Assembly (NCBI GenBank): GCA_907163375.1
Contig: CAJQUW010008763.1
Span: 1-64,000, forward strand
DNA: 64,000 nt
Origin: Prostheceraeus crozeri
Lineage: Eukaryota > Platyhelminthes > Polycladida > Euryleptidae
Direction: 5' to 3'
The notes beneath the pieces were generated by a model. That model saw nothing but the letters and a program-made list of their open reading frames with translations. It was not told the DNA's origin and ran no database searches. The position numbers were made by a program, and so were the translations under genes. Positions 40,672 to 50,858 of the stretch are shown here, piece by piece; position 1 is the first letter of the stretch, and each line of letters starts with the position of its first letter.

Positions 40672-43600
40672 GATTCCTTGTTATCTTTTAAATGTCAAGT
40701 TTTGTCAATCAATGCATCACTCTTGGAGGAGTCAAATGAAATCCGTTAATTCTCCTAGGTGTCCGCAGTCTAGTATATCATTGATCAGTTGGGATGACCT
40801 TCCCCGCTTCGTGAAGACATCTGCAATTTGCAGCTTTGAAGGAATCCATTTGATGTCTCTGATATCTTTGTCCTCCATCATTCGCTGAATTGAAGCAATA
40901 TCAACACACAAGCGTTTCTCACTAATCAGCTTAGTAGACCCTATGCTCTCATGCAACGACTTATTGTCCGTACAAACGAACAATGGAATACGATTGTTCT
41001 CAGCATTGCATACTGTCTCAGAAATAATCAGACCAATATAAAGAGCTTCATCCACTGCATCGACAAGCGCCAAGGTTTCTGCATCTAAAGTGCTTTTCAC
41101 AACTCATTGGATTTTGTTTGATACCCAAGATAGGGGCCAACAATAACCCTTGTTATCACACAGAAGAATGATATGACCACCCGCTCTTGAATATCCATCC
41201 GGTAGATTTGCATGAAGTATCACTAAAGACATATGTTCAAATCGTTTTTATTCTATTTCCTGAACAAATCCTCTCAATTTGCGGATAATCTTATTCACTT
41301 TAGACAGGAGTTCGATTCTTTTGTCGCAGTTAGATGCACTCATCAACGGTTAATTCCTGTACATTCTCTTTCAATCCTTCCTCGGTCAGAGCACCTAGAC
41401 CACTAGAGATGTCTTCATCAAATAGTTGTTTTCCCACTTTCATCAGTCTACAAGTCGAAGCACGAATAAATTGCTCTACATTTCCAAACAAAGACAATTT
41501 TGCCATCTACACCAATTACCTTTCCTGTACCTCTCCAAAGATTGCCGTCATCTCTTTTGAAGAACATTTTGTCACCGATATCGTACACTTCATCCTTGCA
41601 CCGCACGTTATGACGAAGAGCTCTACTGATTCGGTCAGACGTTTCAGCCTTCAAACATGCCTTTTTCCCGGAATAGAGAGCATTGAGATGAGTAGCTACT
41701 CGTACATTTTCGCTTGTGGAGACATTTTCAAGCGCAGGAGGTTCGTTTACCACAACATTAGGCAAGTTAGGATTTTTACCGAAGGCCAATTGGTACGGTG
41801 AAAATCCATTGTGTATGTTCAATGAATTCTTGGCATTGATGGCCCATGCCAGGGCCACTTCCAGTTTCATGTTTGGATCATCCTCTACCATCTTCTCCAC
41901 ACTTATCAATGACAACATGATTGCGCTCACAGATCCCATTCTGTGAAGGTCTATGGCCAGCAGTGCTGCAAACCTCAATAATGAAATTTTCTCACGTGTC
42001 TTTGTCCTGTTAATTTGCGTATTCACCTCCATTATCGACCAGAAATTTTGAAGGAGCTCCGAGACATGATCCAATCCCCACCGTTATGACTGCTTCGGTT
42101 ATCACTGATGTCAGTTTCGATCGGATTTCATATGAATAAAGTATATTTCAGGTATGCATTGCTTTAAATCCATCGCTACAACCTTGTTGAAGCATGATGC
42201 TAGAGGCATACATGCGGTTGACCTACTTGGTGTCCTTCGAGTTCGTTACATACGTCTTGCTTTCTCGGTCATCGATTCCCGCATTTTCCAATAAAGCAAT
42301 CAAATTCCTCCCGGAGGGATGTGCAAATTGTTTATGAAGTTCGAGTGTCATCTTTCGCTTGCTTTGGGCGTTGGCTTCATGAATGGAACTGAACACACTA
42401 TTCACTGGGATTTCACAAGTATACAATAATGTCCGGAAGATGTTGTTTGCAATTCTATCTTATTACCAAATACCTCAGCCGTATCTATCAGTCTCCAAAT
42501 CCAGTTTGACGCTCGCTTTCTTCATATCAGGTTTGTGCATAAGAGGAATATCGCTGTCAACCACATCAGTTGTGATTTGAATTTCACGTCCAGCCAAGAT
42601 GCAGTGTAAAACAAGTTTTTCTTGTGAGACTTTCTTCGTTTCGCCGCCACATTTAAAAATTGTACCTCCTGGAAGATATTGAATCGCGAGTTCTCAGCTT
42701 CGTATAATGAATCCAAATAGACATTGCACCAATTTTTTTTGCCTGCGACAATTGAAGTGCAAGCAGTATCAAGTACCATTGAGTTAGTAGCCTCGCAGAG
42801 CAGAATTTCCTTGTCTTCTGTAGTATAGTCCTTTAAGAAATATACCTCTTCGTCTCTCACGAACATAACATCATTTCCCGTTTTCATATGAGTGTGGACA
42901 GTCTTAGATGAGATGCATGATACAGTCACACGCCCTGCATCGAAAGGGATCGCCATCCTTATTAAGGGGATTGATAGATCTTCTAGTATGACCTTTACAA
43001 TTTACGCTACCATGCGACTGTTGAGAAGATTTCGAAAGTGCTTTGGCATCTGAATTATGGTTCCAACTTTCTCCACGAATTCTGTAGCGACCATTGTGTG
43101 AGAATTGTTTTTCAGTGTACATGACCTCATCTTCAGACTTCATAAACGCCGGTGCCCCCTTCGTCTTTATCTTAACTTCGTTCATAGCCGATGCAGCACA
43201 CCGTTCTATGAAGAACTTCTTCAGTGAAAGCTGCATTTGTTGGCATAATGTCTTTCTTTCGATATAATCAACACCCGTTAGGACTAGTTGTTTGTCTTTT
43301 TGTTGGAGCATGAAAGCTCGCAAAAGTTGCATGACCAAAATCTCAACTCCTAAGTTAATACTGTGTCGCTTGAGTTTGCACACTTCAAATCGAAGAATGT
43401 ACACAGACATTTCTTCGTTACGCTTTTGGCATGTAATGAAATCTTCCCAATTTTCACAGACTTCGCTCAAATCATCTTTCTTAAACCAGCGATCCAAAAC
43501 CGCAAGGACCTGATACAGAACGTCGGTGCTTTCAAAATCAATGGAACCGTCTGTAATTGCGAGCCGGATTTTTTCGCGAACCCCCGATGATTCATTTTCA

Positions 43601-43758
43601 GGTAGAGAGTTGAAAATAAGCCACACTGCTTGTTCAGGCTTCACATCAGAATACTTGTGCCACAGAATCAGCTCCATTCGTTACGCAGAATAACTCGTCT
43701 TTCCTCATGTCAGCGGGGCTTTCGCATTTTTGGAATGCATGAACTCTCTGCTACTATT

Positions 43759-43963
43759 GTTAAAAGGCAAGTACGTCACACAAGAGCAATGCGTTGCATG
43801 ATAGCCTATAATTGAGAACGATATTGTATTGAACGCAGTTGTATTCACGCTAATAAAAGCCACGCAGAAAGAAACTGTAACGAAATGGAAAAGTCTCTTA
43901 TAAAAGGAAATATCAGAATGACAAAATACGAGACTAGTGCACATACAAATCATAGATGTACCA
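43759..43963 (-). repeat. 5' LTR of the copia-type fossil
   Basis: Begins TGTTAAAAGG and ends GTACCA on the plus strand. Read on the element's own strand it contains TTTTATAAGAGA, a plausible TATA element. It pairs with the LTR at 40,492-40,671. Confidence 0.85.
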
Positions 43964-43969
43964 ACTTCT

Positions 43970-44690
43970 ATATTGCACATCCAGACTCCGCTTTGTTCCT
44001 TTCTCCCACAAGAAGGTGATGGATGACATCTTATCATATTCGTGGGAAGAATTTGATGCAGAGATCAGTGAAATTAAACAAATTTAGCTAATAACAATTA
44101 CCCTAATACATTGATTGATTCAGTCATACAGAAATATCTCAAGAGAAAGATTAAACAGCCGATTATGCCACAAACTCAGTCTACCAGCACAATAAATTAT
44201 TTTTTCAAAAGCCAATGGAGCTTCGCAGCAAAGGCAGAAGAAAAGCGTCTTAATGCTACAATATCTGAGCATGTTAAAGCTATAATAGAAGAGTCACAAG
44301 TCAAACTACGAGTGTATTATCAATCAAAGAAACTTGTGAACATGTTAAAACACCAAACCAAACGTCCAATATCAGATGATAATAAGTATCATTGTCCTCT
44401 TAGTTCCTGTAATGGAGCTAATTATATTGGTTTCACCACATGCACTTTGATGCAATGTTGTAAACAGCATGTTTCGATTAAACAGCATCTCCTTAGTCAT
44501 CCTCAAATGCATAAAGGCTGCAAGAGCATCCTTCAGAATATGACGATCATAGCGCGATTTCAAAAGCAAAAGGATTTAAGGCTTGTAGAGGCAATGATAA
44601 TTAAGAACGAACAGCTACCTCTGAATAAACAAGACCAGGGTTTGACCCAAAGGCTTATACTACTTTAATTTCCTTCATTCAATATTTATT
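43970..44690 (+). mobile_element. Penelope-like element fragment, GIY-YIG endonuclease end
   Basis: The plus strand is open for 185 codons at 44,111-44,668. The C-terminal half reads YHCPLSSCNG, then NYIGFTTCTLMQCCKQH, and later LRLVEAMIIKNEQLPLNKQ. This is the GIY-YIG endonuclease layout found at the C terminus of Penelope-like retroelements: a Cys pair, YIG.TT.TL...., a conserved His, and a helix with a Glu in (L.EA..I). The Arg usual in the 'TL..R' stretch is replaced. The N-terminal half (NYFFKSQWSF, then KLRVYYQSKKL) matches the linker between reverse transcriptase and endonuclease in one branch of this group. The reverse transcriptase itself is absent, so this is a 5'-truncated dead copy lying just beyond the copia LTR. 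Confidence 0.72.
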
Positions 44691-44819
44691 CATTACAGTA
44701 TCTTTCCCATCATTTGTATATATTTGAAGCTATGTAAATATCTAGGTTTCTGATACTTCTCTGTTAATGCATAGGTATATGCAAGACTAGGTTGTTATTT
44801 GAATTTGTATCAGCAGTGT

Positions 44820-45430
44820 AATTTTCATTCCCTAAAGATGAAGCTGTCGACTTCCGAAGCGCCGGAGATTTTAAAGAAATCAAAATCTCAATATGACCCT
44901 CTTCATCTCCTCACGCAACCACCACCCAGAGAAAAAAGTCCACAATTTTCAACACGGAAGGGGGAATCTCACCTCAATCCACACAATCATCCAACTCAAC
45001 AACAAAACAGCTACTCAAGCAAACGCGCACCCCGGTACATACCCCACGAACAGACAAAACAATAAGGTCATAAACGCAATCCCCCCACATTTCACAAGTC
45101 AGAACAAACACTCGACAGACGCGCATGCAGAACACTGGCACAACTCCGCACCAACAAATCACCCTTCTTCTTAAAAGAATGCTTACACAATATAAACCTC
45201 TCTGTCCACTTTTCACCTCTGTGCCCCCTTGCAAAACTCAACCGCACAACATAAAGCACTTCTTCTCTTGCACACACATACATCGCTCACACCTGTGAAA
45301 CCCGTGGGTTCCCCCGTCATGTGTGCGGAGCTCATCCGCCGCTGGGAACGAGCGGTTGGCCGGCCCAACGTCTCACGGCCCCCTGGACCCCTCCCAATAG
45401 CACGGAGGGGTGGGTTGACACCATGACCAA
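44820..45430 (+). mobile_element. LINE 3' tail with CCHC-like C terminus
   Basis: Several plus-strand frames in turn carry pieces of one familiar LINE C terminus. RTLAQLRTNKSPFFLKECL lies near 45,140-45,180, then SPLCPL. CKTQPHNIKHFFSCTH lies near 45,230-45,280 (the second half of a C..C....H....C zinc knuckle). AELIRRWERAVGRPN comes near 45,330-45,370. The frame changes at least twice between these pieces, so the copy is dead. Only the end is present and no reverse transcriptase lies upstream. The segment is more GC-rich than its surroundings, which fits recent arrival from a different codon-usage background. Elements with this tail belong to the Jockey/I-like side of the LINEs; I cannot place it more exactly. 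Confidence 0.72.
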
Positions 45431-46413
45431 TATAACACATCGTATCGGTACATAGCCTACACTGCATACATGCACACAGGTCATTGTCTGTCTGATGAGA
45501 TCTGGTCTATCATCATGATTTCCCTAAAGTGAGCGATGCGATAACTTCGCCGAATGCACCCAGCATTTCATTTCACAGCCTTTTTATAGGAACTTCGCGA
45601 GAAGGCAGCGTTGCAAATAGATTGCACCAGTGAATGCGGCGATGCTTCACCGTTGTTAAGGCTCTTCAAGATGTGATTCCCCCAAGTGAAATGGCTCTAT
45701 TGGATTTTATGCGATGCTCGGAATTCAAATTATTCAAACCCACCTCGATTTAAAGAGTCATAAAACAAAGGGCTTTACCTTTTATTTTCAAAATATGTTG
45801 CTTTTTTAATGCTTCAAAGTCTGAATTTATTAATGAATGAAAACTATTCAATATATCATACTATGATAAAATATAAATAATTCGTATATAATTTATATTC
45901 AAAGTCGCACCAGCGCATCAAGTATTAATTAAAATAGGAGTGGCTTAACTTATTGCATGAAATTAATTTTTGTGTGACATGACAACCTGCACGAACTTGC
46001 CCCATGGGTGAGGTAGATTCATGCAGGTGGCGGAGTACTTACGTGCAGATTTCCACTATCATAGAATTTTTACAAATATCCAAGTATTCTATGAATTTTA
46101 CTTCTCAGAATCTTTAGATTAATTTACCAAAAATAAGAAATTCTATAATTAGACATTTGTTGATTCACAATACCAATGTGAGAAACTAGAACACAAAAAA
46201 CTAGAAAAATTTCAATTATCTTTGCAGTTAGCACTTTCACTGAAGCTCACGGGAACATTGCGTCCATTGCCGCAAACTTCGTCAACTAATTCGATTATCT
46301 GAAAAATTGTGTCAAATATGTATCTGAAAAGATGTAATTCTCAACTATTTTAAAGAGCATTTTTGAATCATCGACGATTCAGTAGCCATACTTAAGCTTG
46401 GTCCCCATCCTCA
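45431..46413. other. no gene recognised
   Basis: AT-rich spacer containing one copy of the CTGCACGAAYTTGCCCCATG-like motif at 45,986-46,006 (described separately). No open frame of note. Confidence 0.45.
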
Positions 46414-47150
46414 TCAATGTGTGGCGGACAGTGTATTAGGAAGTTGATGTTCCATCTTCAAGATCAGCAGCGGATTGAAACTAGGTGCCACTTGCCTGCA
46501 GCGGGTGTTATCGTCGGAACTTTCCTGTAGCGGACATAATTGGCGTTCATCCGTTGCTGGCAGAATGTGATCGCCTTCATCCAAATCGAAAGGGATGTCA
46601 GACAAAAGCGGCATCTCAGCTCGTTTGTACCTTTTTGGCTTAGTTTTCCTAAAAGACTCCGACGTTAAGTTTCCATTTCGCATTCTTATCAGCTCAGCAG
46701 TGAGGCTTGTGTTCTGAAAGTAGCAAGTCCATTTAGGCTGCAAATTCAAATAATACTACATCAATCAAAAAATGGGTCCTGCACGAATGTGCCCCATGTC
46801 GTTTTCTGCAACTAGAATTGAAATTTCCCTGTATGAAAAAACAGCTGTTCAAAGGAGCAGCCGTTAATCATTTTTGCACATAAAGATTAATTCATAGGGT
46901 AGAAATGTTTGAGATAGACTTAGGCAATGTATCAGAATTACAAAAAGATAGGAAAGTGAAAAATGTCAGAAGGCAAAAAAGTTAATTTTTTACCGAACAT
47001 TGCATGGGCAGCAAGGCATCTGCAGATTTTTACAAGCAAAGTAGAGTATGAAGCCAAGTATTAACATGTCTTTATGAGAAGCCAATTCAATCAAGCAATT
47101 TCATGCAAACTGTCATGAACGAATGTGCCTCGTGCACGAAAGTGCCCCAG
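45986..47150. repeat. dispersed 20-bp motif, four copies
   Basis: The core CACGAANNTGCCCCA occurs at 45,989-46,004, 46,782-46,797 and 47,134-47,149. A weaker copy (AACGAATGTGCCTC) lies immediately beside the last at 47,118-47,131. All are in the same orientation. The motif is GC-rich in an AT-rich setting. On the minus strand each copy can be read as WG(T/K)FV(Q/H). It may be a binding-site cluster or remnants of one decayed element. Confidence 0.55.
46414..46752 (-). CDS. unrecognised open frame, possible 3'-terminal exon
   Basis: A minus-strand frame of 111 codons reads without stops to TGA at 46,414-46,416. It is preceded by TTTGAATTTGCAG, a good 3' splice site, which would start the exon at about 46,742 with PKWTCYF. 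The peptide is hydrophilic and includes a basic patch (RKTKPKRYKR) followed by an acidic one (DIPFDLDEGDH). The composition looks like a real protein rather than a random frame in AT-rich DNA. I know no family for it. It may be the last exon of a host gene transcribed leftwards from the region of the repeated motifs, or part of an unidentified DNA transposon. Confidence 0.3.
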   Translation of the reverse strand, partial: YLNLQPKWTCYFQNTSLTAELIRMRNGNLTSESFRKTKPKRYKRAEMPLLSDIPFDLDEGDHILPATDERQLCPLQESSDDNTRCRQVAPSFNPLLILKMEHQLPNTLSATH

Positions 47151-47344
47151 TCTCCTCTACATAAATCACCTCCCCTTGCGTCCATTTACAGTCATGTGTC
47201 ATATTTACTGTCGCGCCATAAGAATGATTTTGAGTCTCATATTAAATAATGTAAATAGTGCATTTTAATGTGATCTATTCTGTAGAAAACGTAATTCATT
47301 ATTCACGCAAAGATACAACCGTTAGCCGAATATTTTAGTTGCCG

Positions 47345-47960
47345 TGAGCATAAAACAAACAACAAGTCTTCCATGTATAACCATCTTCAGAAATGTCACA
47401 GTTACAACTTTTCCACAACCATTCTTTCCCACGATAGTGATACATCAAACCTAAGACTTCGTGAAGCATATTATATTAGAAAAATGAAACCAACAATTAA
47501 CAGCAAAATCGAACTCAACAATTATGCAGATTTTCTTTTTGATTAAAAATATTTTCTATTATGTAAAAATACTAAAATATGACAATGTATTACATTATAA
47601 CAGTATCAAATTTCTAATTCACACCTCTTACCTTCTTCCAATCGTTTTATAGCTTTGTATTTTTTATACTTGTATGATATGTGCATGTACTTATAACTCA
47701 AGCCTTTGTATTGCTAGTCCATTTCTATGTCCTTTGTTTTCATATCTAGTCAGGTCATCATTAAGATGCTATTGGTACTATGTAACCCAATACTACCTGT
47801 TCCATAGCCCTTCCCCCTTTTGTATTCAATATTATGTTATTATGACATAGACGTCGGTGTGAATTTTAAATTTTACACTAGCCCATATTTCCTTCCTTTT
47901 AACCTGAAGATAGTTAACGGATGTTAACTGAAATTAATTGTAAGAAGTAAGAAACAAAAT
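47345..47960 (+). mobile_element. Penelope-like element 3' end
   Basis: The plus strand at about 47,345-47,546 encodes SSMYNHLQKC, then LRLREAYYIRKMKPTINSK, and ends DFLFD followed by TAA. The same layout (SSVYKHLQLC, then LRLRESVLIKRLCSTLN) closes the GIY-YIG domain of the Penelope-like fragment at 54,998-55,342, so both belong to the same group. Only the last 60 or so codons of the endonuclease remain. The 3' UTR that follows contains a hammerhead-like hairpin (47,903-47,933) and an AATAAAA signal near 47,957. Confidence 0.7.
47903..47933 (+). ncRNA. hammerhead-ribozyme-like hairpin in Penelope-like 3' UTR
   Basis: CCTGAAGA is followed by T, then AGTTAAC, loop GGAT, its exact complement GTTAACT, and GAAA. 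This is the hammerhead core order CUGANGA - stem II - GAAA. Hammerhead motifs are known in the terminal repeats of Penelope-like elements. Here one base is bulged at the foot of stem II, and I cannot draw convincing stems I and III, so it is probably a degenerate relic. Confidence 0.45.
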
Positions 47961-48351
47961 AAAACCACCATCATTCTATATTGGCTCTTTCCAACTACAA
48001 TCAAATAACGAATATCTTAAACCGAACTTTCCTTGGCCGAACTTGATGTTCAGCAGAATGTAAGTTGCGCTCTAGGTACTTATCATTATTGTTGAATCCT
48101 AGTAAGTAAATGTGTTGAGGAAAATGGCGATTCTAGATGGAATATGATTTTTTTACTCACATTAAAATATGTAGACATGCGGAAGTGAAAATATCGTCGA
48201 GGATTATGAAAATAAAGGGGAAATTAGCAATAGTGTAGTATGAGAAAATGTGCGGAGAATGCCGAGCCATCAAAACAATCCCACTTTTTCAATTCATTCA
48301 TTTTTTCTTGATGTTTGAAATACACGAGATTCTTTATTTTCTCCTTTGTAG
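47961..48351. other. presumed 5' flank or first intron of the TMX3-like gene, nothing recognised
   Basis: AT-rich sequence with no recognisable element. It ends in a pyrimidine-rich tract and acceptor (TTTTCTCCTTTGTAG) at 48,337-48,351. Confidence 0.4.
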
Positions 48352-48456
48352 ACATGCTTTCAAACGTTCGGAACTTCCTCAACATACGAATTATATTTCC
48401 TCGGCTGCTGACATACATTCTTGTAATCGCTCAGTTTAATGAGTTGCTTCCAAGTG
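48352..48456 (+). CDS. candidate start exon with signal peptide
   Basis: A 105-nt stretch lies between a good acceptor (CTCCTTTGTAG, ending 48,351) and a strong donor (GTGAGT at 48,457). Its third base begins ATG (48,354). It encodes a basic amino end (MLSNVRNFLNIR) and then a hydrophobic run (IIFPRLLTYILVIAQF), as expected of an endoplasmic reticulum signal peptide. It lies upstream of, and on the same strand as, the TMX3-like exons. It ends in phase 1, whereas the first recognised TMX3-like exon needs a phase-2 partner, so at least one exon must lie between them. An open stretch at 48,586-48,803, after an acceptor TTTAATTCTAG, fits the phase (encoding DPEHSNWQMFEVPQML) but does not resemble TMX3. 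The link is therefore a guess. Confidence 0.33.
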
Positions 48457-48585
48457 GTGAGTTTTTTGAATGGGAATCTTTTGCATTGTATATGTGCATA
48501 GCACAATAATTGGTGCTGCTAGAATCTGTGCCTTGATTCGTTACTTATTGGTGTGTAAGATATGTTTTAGATTATTTAATTCTAG

Positions 48586-48806
48586 ATCCCGAACATTCAA
48601 ACTGGCAAATGTTTGAAGTCCCACAGATGCTATTCAAGCTATTCAAACTCATCAACCTGCAGTTTACACCTCTCACTTCAACTTATGACAGAAAATCAAT
48701 AGAACATATCTGTTTTGAGACTGTCAAAGGAATCTCTGAAAGAAAGTCAGGATCAGCAATTTTCATCCGAGTGATAACCGAGACAGCCTATTCGACTATG
48801 AGCTGA
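48586..48806 (+). CDS. open stretch after an acceptor site, unrecognised
   Basis: After the acceptor TTTAATTCTAG (ending 48,585) a frame runs 72 codons to TGA at 48,804-48,806. It matches the phase of the donor at 48,457. The peptide (WQMFEVPQMLFKLFKL, then YDRKSIEHICFETVKG) is protein-like but matches no family I know. A second frame just beyond (DYELKFILLKAVDEFPLL, about 48,796-48,880) ends at a possible donor GTAAGG at 48,880. These may be exons of the TMX3-like gene's 5' part or of another gene. Confidence 0.22.
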
Positions 48807-48883
48807 AATTTATCCTTTTAAAAGCTGTTGATGAGTTTCCATTACTGCGGCATGACAGACTCAACTCGCTGATGGGGAAGTAA

Positions 48884-49249
48884 GGGTGTACGCCAGGTCA
48901 CGGCAACCGTACCCGCCGCGGCCAAATAATGTACGACCATGAAAGCGGCTGCGACAGCGACCAATCGACGTCATTTGTTGAAGAGAAAAATGAATGAGGA
49001 AGAGGCTGCTGCATTTTACTATCTATTTGTCGCGGGAAGGGTCGCCAAGTGCGCGCTCTGTCATAGGCTGCAATGTATTTTACTGGTCGCCTGTGCGTCG
49101 CTGAAAATCTTGATGGCCGCCACGACCAAGTGGTCGCGGCGGGAAAGTGCGCGCGCAGGAAGACGACTTCCCATCTCCGCAATGATGACTAAGCAATCCT
49201 GTTGGCCGCCATTACCTGCGCACCTGGCCGCCTAGTGCGCGCACGCCCC
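48884..49249. mobile_element. GC-rich island, possible Harbinger-like non-autonomous DNA transposon
   Basis: Some 365 bp of GC- and CpG-rich sequence stands out sharply from AT-rich flanks. The two ends are imperfectly inverted: GGGTGTACGCCAGG at the left, and GGGGCGTGCGCGCAC when the right end is read backwards, each followed inwards by a GGCGGCCAA-like segment. The plus strand encodes MNEEEAAAFYYLFVAG, which resembles the start of some PIF/Harbinger proteins. The flanking triplets (TAA and AAA) are not a clean 3-bp duplication. A CpG-rich promoter-like segment is the alternative. Confidence 0.35.
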
Positions 49250-50651
49250 AAAACCTAGCTTAGACGCCATATACATGATGTAACAGAATTAAAGTCCTTC
49301 CTGTGTAACTAAATGGACTGCTGGATACTCTTCCTGAACAGAATTCAGACGAGGAATATATTTAGTATGTACTCGTATTTAAGAATTGATTAATCCTCAT
49401 TTTCCTTCGAAATACGTTCTGAATATGTTCTTATGAAAATGAAGTGTGAATTTGATGTTAATATGAATTCTTTCTTACTTTCTTTATTGTTCTTCTGGTC
49501 TGTGTAGTGAGAGGCTGTCAGAAGCTCTACATGTGCATTGTGCAAGTATCTCTTCATCTACTTTTTTGAAATAAATGTTTTTAGTTAAGAAAATTAAGAT
49601 TTTCACTTAGAAAATCAACAGTAAGAAAAAAGTGGACATTTACGGATCAGGCAAAACATGGATATCCAGAATTCTCATATATTTTGAAATAACTTGACTG
49701 CTAACTTGATGCACTTCTATAACAAGTCATTGCATATTGTCTTTTTACAGTCCAAAATGAAATATTTCTCAGTAATGCATACTTGCTGTCAAAACTTTTC
49801 TAACTGATGCACGATGTTAATAGAGAGGCATTTTCCATTCAATTTCTTTTGTTTTGACAATTGCACTCCTTTACCATGTGGCTTTCCTTCCTGTCATTGT
49901 TTAATATTCTGTTAGTGTGTGCGTTAATTAACGATTTGAAATTCGGCATGTAGCTATAATAATCTTTAATGCAACTCTTTAAATATCTGATTGAGTCTAT
50001 TCTTGTGTGCAAGTATCAAGAAATACTTGTCCATATTCGTACACACATGGCTGCTGTACGGGGGATTGAACGATATAACAGCCCTTGATCTTCTTCTCTT
50101 TGCTTCGGAAGTATGATTTGTCTGTGACTTGTTGCTCTCGAGCTTGTGCTTGTAGCCATTTCCATTCAAAACTTCCTGGTAATGTTTAGCTGCTTCTTTG
50201 AATATAGACTAATTAATTAGAAGCTAACTCATTGATTCTACTTTCAACTGTGAGGAATTTTTGGAGCATTTAGGAAATTCACCACCTTTAGATTGCAATG
50301 AATTTCCAGCTCAAGCCCAAATCGACAAAAATTTTGTGGAATTTCTTCCTTGTAACATAAGCCCTTCGTCAAGTTATATTCAGGAAATAGGCCAAACCAT
50401 CATCACTGCATAAGCGAATTGAATCCTTTCCATAATCTTCTGCCGTGGTATTCAATAGGAATGCAGATGGCATTTATGAAACGAGGTGCATTGCAATGTA
50501 GTTTTATTTCTGAAATGTGAGCACACTCGTATTATTTGACTCTCAATATTTTGTTTCAGTATATGGACACTTACATGAGTTGGATGGCAAGTAAGATATC
50601 ATATTCACACATGATTGTTCAATTTACCAATTTCATAAAAATCTCTTCCAG
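49250..50651. other. intron or intergenic, no gene recognised
   Basis: AT-rich. No recognised repeat or exon. It ends in the acceptor ATCTCTTCCAG just before the 40-nt TMX3-like exon. Confidence 0.45.
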
Positions 50652-50691
50652 CCTTCTTCAACTGCGGAGAAACGGAGCTTGGTTAGTGAAA
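50652..50691 (+). CDS. TMX3: TMX3-like protein disulfide isomerase, small exon before the active site
   Basis: This 40-nt exon sits between the acceptor ATCTCTTCCAG and the strong donor GTAAGT (50,692-50,697). Its first base completes a codon, and the rest encodes LLQLRRNGAWLVK. In phase, the next exon continues FYAPWCGHC, giving [13 protein letters not shown], the classic entry into a protein disulfide isomerase thioredoxin fold. In vertebrate TMX3 the matching residues read [13 protein letters not shown]. The charged helix followed by the buried beta strand WLVK is what the fold needs here. On its own the exon would be unrecognisable; the exact junction is the evidence. The product is expected to be an ER-membrane thiol-disulfide oxidoreductase that helps form or rearrange disulfide bonds in secreted proteins. 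Confidence 0.72.
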
Positions 50692-50858
50692 GTAAGTGCA
50701 TTCCTAATGTCTGCAGTACATAAAGAGCAGGATCCTTTGTGAATGCTTGATTCGACGAATAGTCACATAGATTACTCGTAAAGTCGTGAAATTTGCTCTA
50801 ATTATGAATAAGAAAAATGATGAATTGATACAGTAAATCAGAACTAGAAGCCACTTGA

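Larger units (their letters stand above)
40492..43963 (-). mobile_element. Ty1/copia-type LTR retrotransposon fossil
   Basis: The element reads right to left. A 5' LTR (43,759-43,963) is followed by a gag region (about 42,904-43,677) ending in a zinc-knuckle-like segment. Next come a protease-like DTACTS motif (near 42,770), a GAG-pre-integrase segment with LHKQFAHPSGRNL, integrase core and C-terminal parts (about 41,448-42,210), and a copia-type RNase H (about 40,732-41,230, with STLDAETLALVDAVDEA and CTDNKSLHES). The 3' LTR is at 40,492-40,671. The gag-protease-integrase-RNase H order with integrase before the polymerase is diagnostic of copia. At about 3.5 kb it is shorter than the usual 5 kb and is broken by several changes. 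No matching target-site duplication was seen at the outer edges. Confidence 0.9.
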
